Below are positions 13,493 to 16,833 of a stretch of DNA of 16,833 bases, one piece after another. The DNA is from PALSA-505 sp035308365 (GTDB lineage Bacteria > Actinomycetota > Actinomycetes > Streptosporangiales > Streptosporangiaceae): assembly GCA_035308365.1 (NCBI GenBank), contig DATGGU010000153.1, positions 1-16,833 of the forward strand. The letters run 5' to 3'. The notes below the pieces were generated by a model. It worked only from the letters and a program-made list of their open reading frames with translations, had not been told where the DNA came from and did no database searches. Positions within the stretch are counted from its first letter, which is position 1. Every line of letters starts with the position of its first letter. The position numbers and the translations under genes are program-made.

Positions 13493-14686
13493 GTGCCAGG
13501 GGACTTGCTGGATCTGATCCTGCTTGTGCTGGTGGCCGCCTTCGCGGTGTCCGGCTACCGGCAGGGTTTCATCATCGGCGCACTGAGCTTCGCGGGATTC
13601 ATCGCCGGTGCCGTGGCGGGCGCGCTGTTCGCACCCTCCATCGCGCGCGGGATCAGCAGCGACACGGCGCAGCAGGCGCTGATCGCGGTGGTCGTGGTCT
13701 TCGTCGCCGCGATGGCCGGCCAGCTCATCGCGGCCGCCCTCGGCGCCGCCATGCGGTCGCGGCTCACCTGGCGGCCGGTGACCTACCTCGACGCCGCGGG
13801 CGGAGCGGTCGTCAGCGTGGCGTCGGTCCTGCTGATCGCCTGGCTGATCGGCTCGTCCATCCAGAACTCGCCGTTCCCCGCCATCACCAGCCAGGTCAAC
13901 AATTCGGCGGTGCTGCGGGTGGTGGACCGGGTCATGCCCCCCGCCGCACAAACCATGTTCTCCGACTTCCGCAGGCTGCTCGCCAGCGGCCCCTACCCCG
14001 ACGTGTTCGGCGGGATCGGCGCCGAGGCGCCGCTGACGGTCGCGCCGCCGAACAGCAAATACCTCAAATCCCCCGCGATCCGCCGGGACGAGGCCAGCAT
14101 CGTCAAGGTCATGGGAACGGCGCCGAGCTGCTCGCGCCGGATCGAGGGCTCCGGCTTCGTCGTCTCACCGGACCACGTGCTGACGAACGCACACGTGGTG
14201 GCCGGGGTCACCCAGGGACCGGACGTCTTCACCCCGGCCGGGGGCCAGTACCCGGCCCGGGTCGTGTTCTTCGACCCCAAGGGCGACATCGCGGTGCTCT
14301 ACGTCCCCGGCCTGCCCGCCGCGCCGCTGCGGTTCGCCGGGCCGGCCGGAACGGGCGCCAACGCCGTGGTGGCGGGATACCCGCTCGACCGTCCGTTCAC
14401 GCTGGTCGCGGGCAGGGTCGGCGGGATCCAGGAAGCGACCGCGCCGGACATCTACCAGACCGCGATAGTCACGCGCCAGATTTACGCGCTGCGGGCGCTG
14501 ATCCAGCCGGGCAACTCCGGCGGACCGCTGATCGACCCGCGGACCGGGTCGGTGTACGGGGTCATCTTCGCCGCTGCGACCGGGGTCAAGGACGTCGGCT
14601 ACGCGCTCACCGCCGCTCAGGTGGCCTCCGACGAGCGAGCCGGCGCGAACGCCACCGTCCCGGTATCGACCCAGGGCTGCGCCTGA
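13493..14686 (+). CDS. marP: MarP-type membrane-anchored periplasmic serine protease (CvpA + trypsin-like)
   Basis: A 397-residue protein with four N-terminal membrane helices of the colicin-V-production (CvpA) type (about 5-23, 25-50, 61-85, 100-121) and an extracytoplasmic trypsin-like protease. The triad is H234 (LTNAHVV), D265 (GDIAVL) and S342 (QPGNSGGPL). C213 and the penultimate C396 match the regulatory disulphide of M. tuberculosis MarP (Rv3671c), and the length is the same. MarP is required for survival in acid and under oxidative stress and can process cell-wall enzymes; that role is inferred here. It starts with GTG without a Shine-Dalgarno and is probably leaderless. Convergent with the DUF309 gene, with only three bases between the stops. 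Confidence 0.93.
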   Translation: MPGDLLDLILLVLVAAFAVSGYRQGFIIGALSFAGFIAGAVAGALFAPSIARGISSDTAQQALIAVVVVFVAAMAGQLIAAALGAAMRSRLTWRPVTYLDAAGGAVVSVASVLLIAWLIGSSIQNSPFPAITSQVNNSAVLRVVDRVMPPAAQTMFSDFRRLLASGPYPDVFGGIGAEAPLTVAPPNSKYLKSPAIRRDEASIVKVMGTAPSCSRRIEGSGFVVSPDHVLTNAHVVAGVTQGPDVFTPAGGQYPARVVFFDPKGDIAVLYVPGLPAAPLRFAGPAGTGANAVVAGYPLDRPFTLVAGRVGGIQEATAPDIYQTAIVTRQIYALRALIQPGNSGGPLIDPRTGSVYGVIFAAATGVKDVGYALTAAQVASDERAGANATVPVSTQGCA

Positions 14687-14689
14687 CCC

Positions 14690-15190
14690 TCATCCGCCCG
14701 CTGTGACGGTTCGCAGCCGCAGGCCGCCTGGTGACACGCCGGTGACACCGCTGCGTTCGACACCGGCGGCGAGTGCGTCCGCTGTCTGGACGATCCCGGC
14801 GACGTCGATTCCGTGCGGCCCGGCGCCGGCCGGGAGGTAGCCGCGCACCCGGTCGGCCCCCCGGCGCAGCAGGGCCGCCGCACCCGTTGCGTTCCCGCGC
14901 TGGGCGTGGGTCAGGCCGACCGCGATCTGGGCGAGTCCCTGCCACAGGTCACGCTCGCCCGCCGGGGCCGACTTCCAGGACGCCTCGAGCACCTCGTGCG
15001 CCTGGAACGGACGGCCCTCGTCCAGATACCGCTGGGCCAGGCCGAGTGCCTGCTCCGGCGCCAGGACCAGGTCGTCGGGCACCCTGGGTTCTCCCACCGC
15101 GCCACGGGGAAGCGGGCGGCCCGACGCGTCCCTGGGCCTTGCGTTGCGCGGTCTTCCCGCGGCGTCCCTGTCCCGGCCCATGGAGGTCAT
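14690..15190 (-). CDS. DUF309 family protein
   Basis: A 166-residue protein with the DUF309 helical core GRPFQAHEVLEASWKSA (59-75), followed by ERDLWQGLAQIAVGLTH (79-95) and RGN..GAAALLRRGADRV. The function is unknown; the conserved His/Glu/Trp residues in these helices are the family hallmark. The first ~38 residues are an Arg/Pro-rich, probably disordered extension. Its ATG overlaps the stop of the upstream epoxide hydrolase (ATGA), indicating translational coupling; a second ATG lies three codons in. It is the last gene of the leftward operon. Confidence 0.85.
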   Translation of the reverse strand: MTSMGRDRDAAGRPRNARPRDASGRPLPRGAVGEPRVPDDLVLAPEQALGLAQRYLDEGRPFQAHEVLEASWKSAPAGERDLWQGLAQIAVGLTHAQRGNATGAAALLRRGADRVRGYLPAGAGPHGIDVAGIVQTADALAAGVERSGVTGVSPGGLRLRTVTAGG

Positions 15191-16110
15191 CGCTCAGGCT
15201 CGGTATCGGCCAGCCAGCCGCACAGTTCCGCGTCGAACTGCTGCGGCCGCTCCTCGTGCGGGAAGTGCCCCGCGCCCTCGATCAGGTGCCAGCGGTAGGG
15301 AGCCTCGACGTGACGGCTGGACCCCTGCGCGCTGCGGGGCAGCACACAGGCATCCAGCGCCCCGTGGAGCTGCAGTGTGGGCGCCTGGATCGGCGCCCGC
15401 ATGTTCCGTGCGTAGCGCAGCCCGTCGGGGCGCAGCCGCGATCTGAGGAACCACCGGTGGTATTCCAGCGCCGAGTGCGCCACCGACGGAACCTGCATCG
15501 CCGTCCGGTACCTGCGCTCGGTCTCGGCGTCCGGCCAGCCGGGCCCGGACCACTCCCGCAACATCCGCCCGACCTGCCTGGCGTCGTCTTCGAGCAGCCG
15601 TCGCTCCGGCAGCCTGGGCAACTGGAAGCCCAGCATGTAGCCGCTGCGCCTGCCCTGGCCACGCGGATCGGTCAGGATCGCCGAGCGCAGCCGCAGCGGA
15701 TGCGGCACCGACACGATGGCGAGCCGCCGCAGCATCTTGGGGAAATACGCCCCCAGGGTCCAGGCCACCAGACCGCCCCAGTCGTGGCCCACCACGACCG
15801 CGTTCGCCTCGCCCAGCGCCCTGATCAGCCCGCCGGCGTCGGAGGCCGCCGTCACCAGGTCATAGCCCCTGGGCGGCTTGTCGCTGCCGCCATATCCGCG
15901 CAGATCGGCCGCGACGGCGTGGAATCCCGCCGCCGCCAGCGAGCTGAGCTGGTTCCGCCAGGTCCACCAGAACTCGGGAAAGCCGTGCAGCAGGAGAACC
16001 AGCGGACCCTCGCCGGCCTCGGCCACATGAAACCGTGAACCGTTGGCGCTCACCGACCGGTGCGACCACGGACCCTCGATCTGCGCGGGCCGCTCACCGG
16101 ACGCATGCAT
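15187..16110 (-). CDS. ephE: Alpha/beta-fold epoxide hydrolase, EphE-like
   Basis: A 307-residue alpha/beta hydrolase. HGFP (42-45) forms the oxyanion region. VVGHDWGG (106-113) places an Asp (D110) in the nucleophile elbow, which marks epoxide hydrolases and haloalkane dehalogenases rather than esterases. GAGHFPHEERP supplies the catalytic His (H282). The lid region (about 140-235) is Arg-rich with several Tyr residues that could activate an epoxide. The symbol rests on position: it sits between a holin-like gene and the marP region, as ephE (Rv3670) does in M. tuberculosis. The substrate is unknown. It starts four bases after the upstream holin-like gene's stop and overlaps the DUF309 start. 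Confidence 0.85.
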   Translation of the reverse strand: MHASGERPAQIEGPWSHRSVSANGSRFHVAEAGEGPLVLLLHGFPEFWWTWRNQLSSLAAAGFHAVAADLRGYGGSDKPPRGYDLVTAASDAGGLIRALGEANAVVVGHDWGGLVAWTLGAYFPKMLRRLAIVSVPHPLRLRSAILTDPRGQGRRSGYMLGFQLPRLPERRLLEDDARQVGRMLREWSGPGWPDAETERRYRTAMQVPSVAHSALEYHRWFLRSRLRPDGLRYARNMRAPIQAPTLQLHGALDACVLPRSAQGSSRHVEAPYRWHLIEGAGHFPHEERPQQFDAELCGWLADTEPER

Positions 16111-16114
16111 ACAT

Positions 16115-16558
16115 CTATCGTGCCTCGACCGCGGGTGTGCCGGGTGCCTCTTCGTCGCGGTGCATCAGGGCCAGATCGGCCTGGACGGTCTTCCTCGTCC
16201 GCCGCAGACCGCTCAGCTTACGCATCTTGACCAGGGCAATCAGCCCGACAATCCCGATCAGCACGAGCCCGAGGCCGGCCACGATCAAAAATGCCGCCCA
16301 GCTCCAGATGCCGAGCGCCATCAGACCATAGGCGAGCGCGAAGCACAGCAGCACAAGGACAAGACAGCCGATGAACGCGCCGATCCCGAACATGATGCTG
16401 GCCAGGCCCAGCCGCTTCACGTCGGCCTTCAGCTCCATCTTGGCCAGGTCGATCTCCCACTTCACCAGCTGGGAGAGATCCTTGACGGCCAGCGACACCA
16501 GATCGCCCAGCGAGGGTTCTCCGGCGCCACCACCCCGCACGGACTCGGTTTGGGCCAT
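16115..16558 (-). CDS. Holin superfamily III (Phage_holin_3_6 / DUF1469) membrane protein
   Basis: A 147-residue membrane protein with an amphipathic N-terminal segment (PSLGDLVSLAVKDLSQLVKWEIDLAKMELK, about 15-44), two hydrophobic stretches (51-80 and 85-111) and a basic then acidic cytoplasmic tail. This is the actinobacterial Holin-X pattern; despite the name, these chromosomal proteins are not known as phage lysis proteins. AGGAG (16572-16568 on the minus strand) lies 9 bases before the ATG. It is the first gene of the leftward operon with the epoxide hydrolase and DUF309, matching Rv3669 next to ephE in mycobacteria. Confidence 0.85.
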   Translation of the reverse strand: MAQTESVRGGGAGEPSLGDLVSLAVKDLSQLVKWEIDLAKMELKADVKRLGLASIMFGIGAFIGCLVLVLLCFALAYGLMALGIWSWAAFLIVAGLGLVLIGIVGLIALVKMRKLSGLRRTRKTVQADLALMHRDEEAPGTPAVEAR

Positions 16559-16833
16559 CGCGTGTTTCTCCTATCCTGTGCCCTCGCATCCAGGCCAGAG
16601 CAAGCTCCAGTCCCCGGGCAAACCGGCTGCCTGCCAGCCCCCCTGACAAACGATGACACAACCCGTACCACACAACCCCCCACCGATTCCAGAACGCCCC
16701 ACCCCACCCCCTCCGTGGCGCCGCACCCATCACCAGCGCCAGCCCACCCCAGCCGCCCCCCCAAGAGGCGAAACCAACCCGACCACAGCCTCCCGCGGCA
16801 CCCCACCCCCCCGCGCCGCAGCCCCCGCAGCGA
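16559..16833. other. C-rich, G- and T-poor region upstream of the leftward operon
   Basis: No supported gene. The plus strand is strongly C-rich with C runs at 16676-16681, 16697-16700, 16702-16705 and 16707-16711 and again near 16801-16825, so the minus strand has matching G runs. Open frames here are long only because stop codons are rare in such composition. The minus-strand Shine-Dalgarno of the holin-like gene lies at its left end. I see no clear promoter. Confidence 0.45.

Noticed and set aside
13141..14706. A 521-residue plus-strand frame spanning the NUDIX and marP genes
   Set aside because: It is out of frame with both recognised proteins and is Arg/Gly-rich throughout.
16115..16558. 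Prophage remnant suggested by the holin family name
   Set aside because: The family is chromosomal and widespread in actinobacteria, the neighbours are housekeeping genes, and no other phage gene is present.

Overview
The window is GC-rich DNA from an actinomycete-type actinobacterium, recognised by gene content and start-site style. It carries an almost canonical BldG anti-anti-sigma factor, an SftH-type helicase, a K+-independent proton-pumping pyrophosphatase, a MarP-type membrane protease, a sigma factor fused to a zinc anti-sigma segment and ectodomain, and several GTG starts preceded by a TANNNT hexamer instead of a Shine-Dalgarno. Codon usage and gene spacing look chromosomal; I see no insertion sequence, prophage, tRNA, rRNA or CRISPR array. 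From memory of gene order, the left half resembles the Streptomyces helicase / bldG / bldG-partner / hppA cluster, and the right half resembles the mycobacterial nth - NUDIX - marP - ephE - holin-like cluster (the Rv3669 to Rv3674c area).

Layout. 1-347: GC-rich, structure-prone upstream DNA. 348-1115 (+): HAD-IB phosphatase. 1116-1426: intergenic with a strong hairpin. 1427-4033 (-): SftH-type DNA helicase, divergent from 4216-4566 (+) bldG and 4597-5157 (+) its GHKL-like partner. 5404-7716 (+): hppA, ending in a 17-bp hairpin. 7796-8293 (+): SixA-type histidine phosphatase, whose last seven codons lie inside a block of six imperfect ~60-bp tandem units (8270-8640). 8665-9510 (+): ComF-like phosphoribosyltransferase. 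9580-11184 (+): membrane-tethered sigma/ZAS/BACON-like fusion, preceded by a 9-codon mini-ORF. 11204-11887 (-): HAD-IA hydrolase, divergent from 11982-12722 (+) nth, which overlaps 12719-13417 (+), a CoA-type NUDIX hydrolase. 13493-14686 (+): marP-like protease. A leftward operon follows, convergent with marP: 16558-16115 holin-superfamily-III protein, 16110-15187 epoxide hydrolase, 15190-14690 DUF309. 16559-16833: C-rich DNA without a supported gene.

How it fits together. The theme is envelope and stress physiology. BldG and its partner form a sigma-regulatory switch; the sigma fusion could sense the cell exterior directly; HppA energises the membrane from pyrophosphate; MarP is a periplasmic acid/oxidative-stress protease; SftH, Nth and the NUDIX enzyme serve DNA repair and metabolite clean-up. 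Most genes are conserved. The less ordinary items are the tandem-repeat block that includes the sixA 3' end, the one-polypeptide sigma/anti-sigma/ectodomain protein with its mini-ORF, the degenerate ATP-binding boxes in the BldG partner, and five starts that look leaderless. I did not find a clear new multi-gene system.
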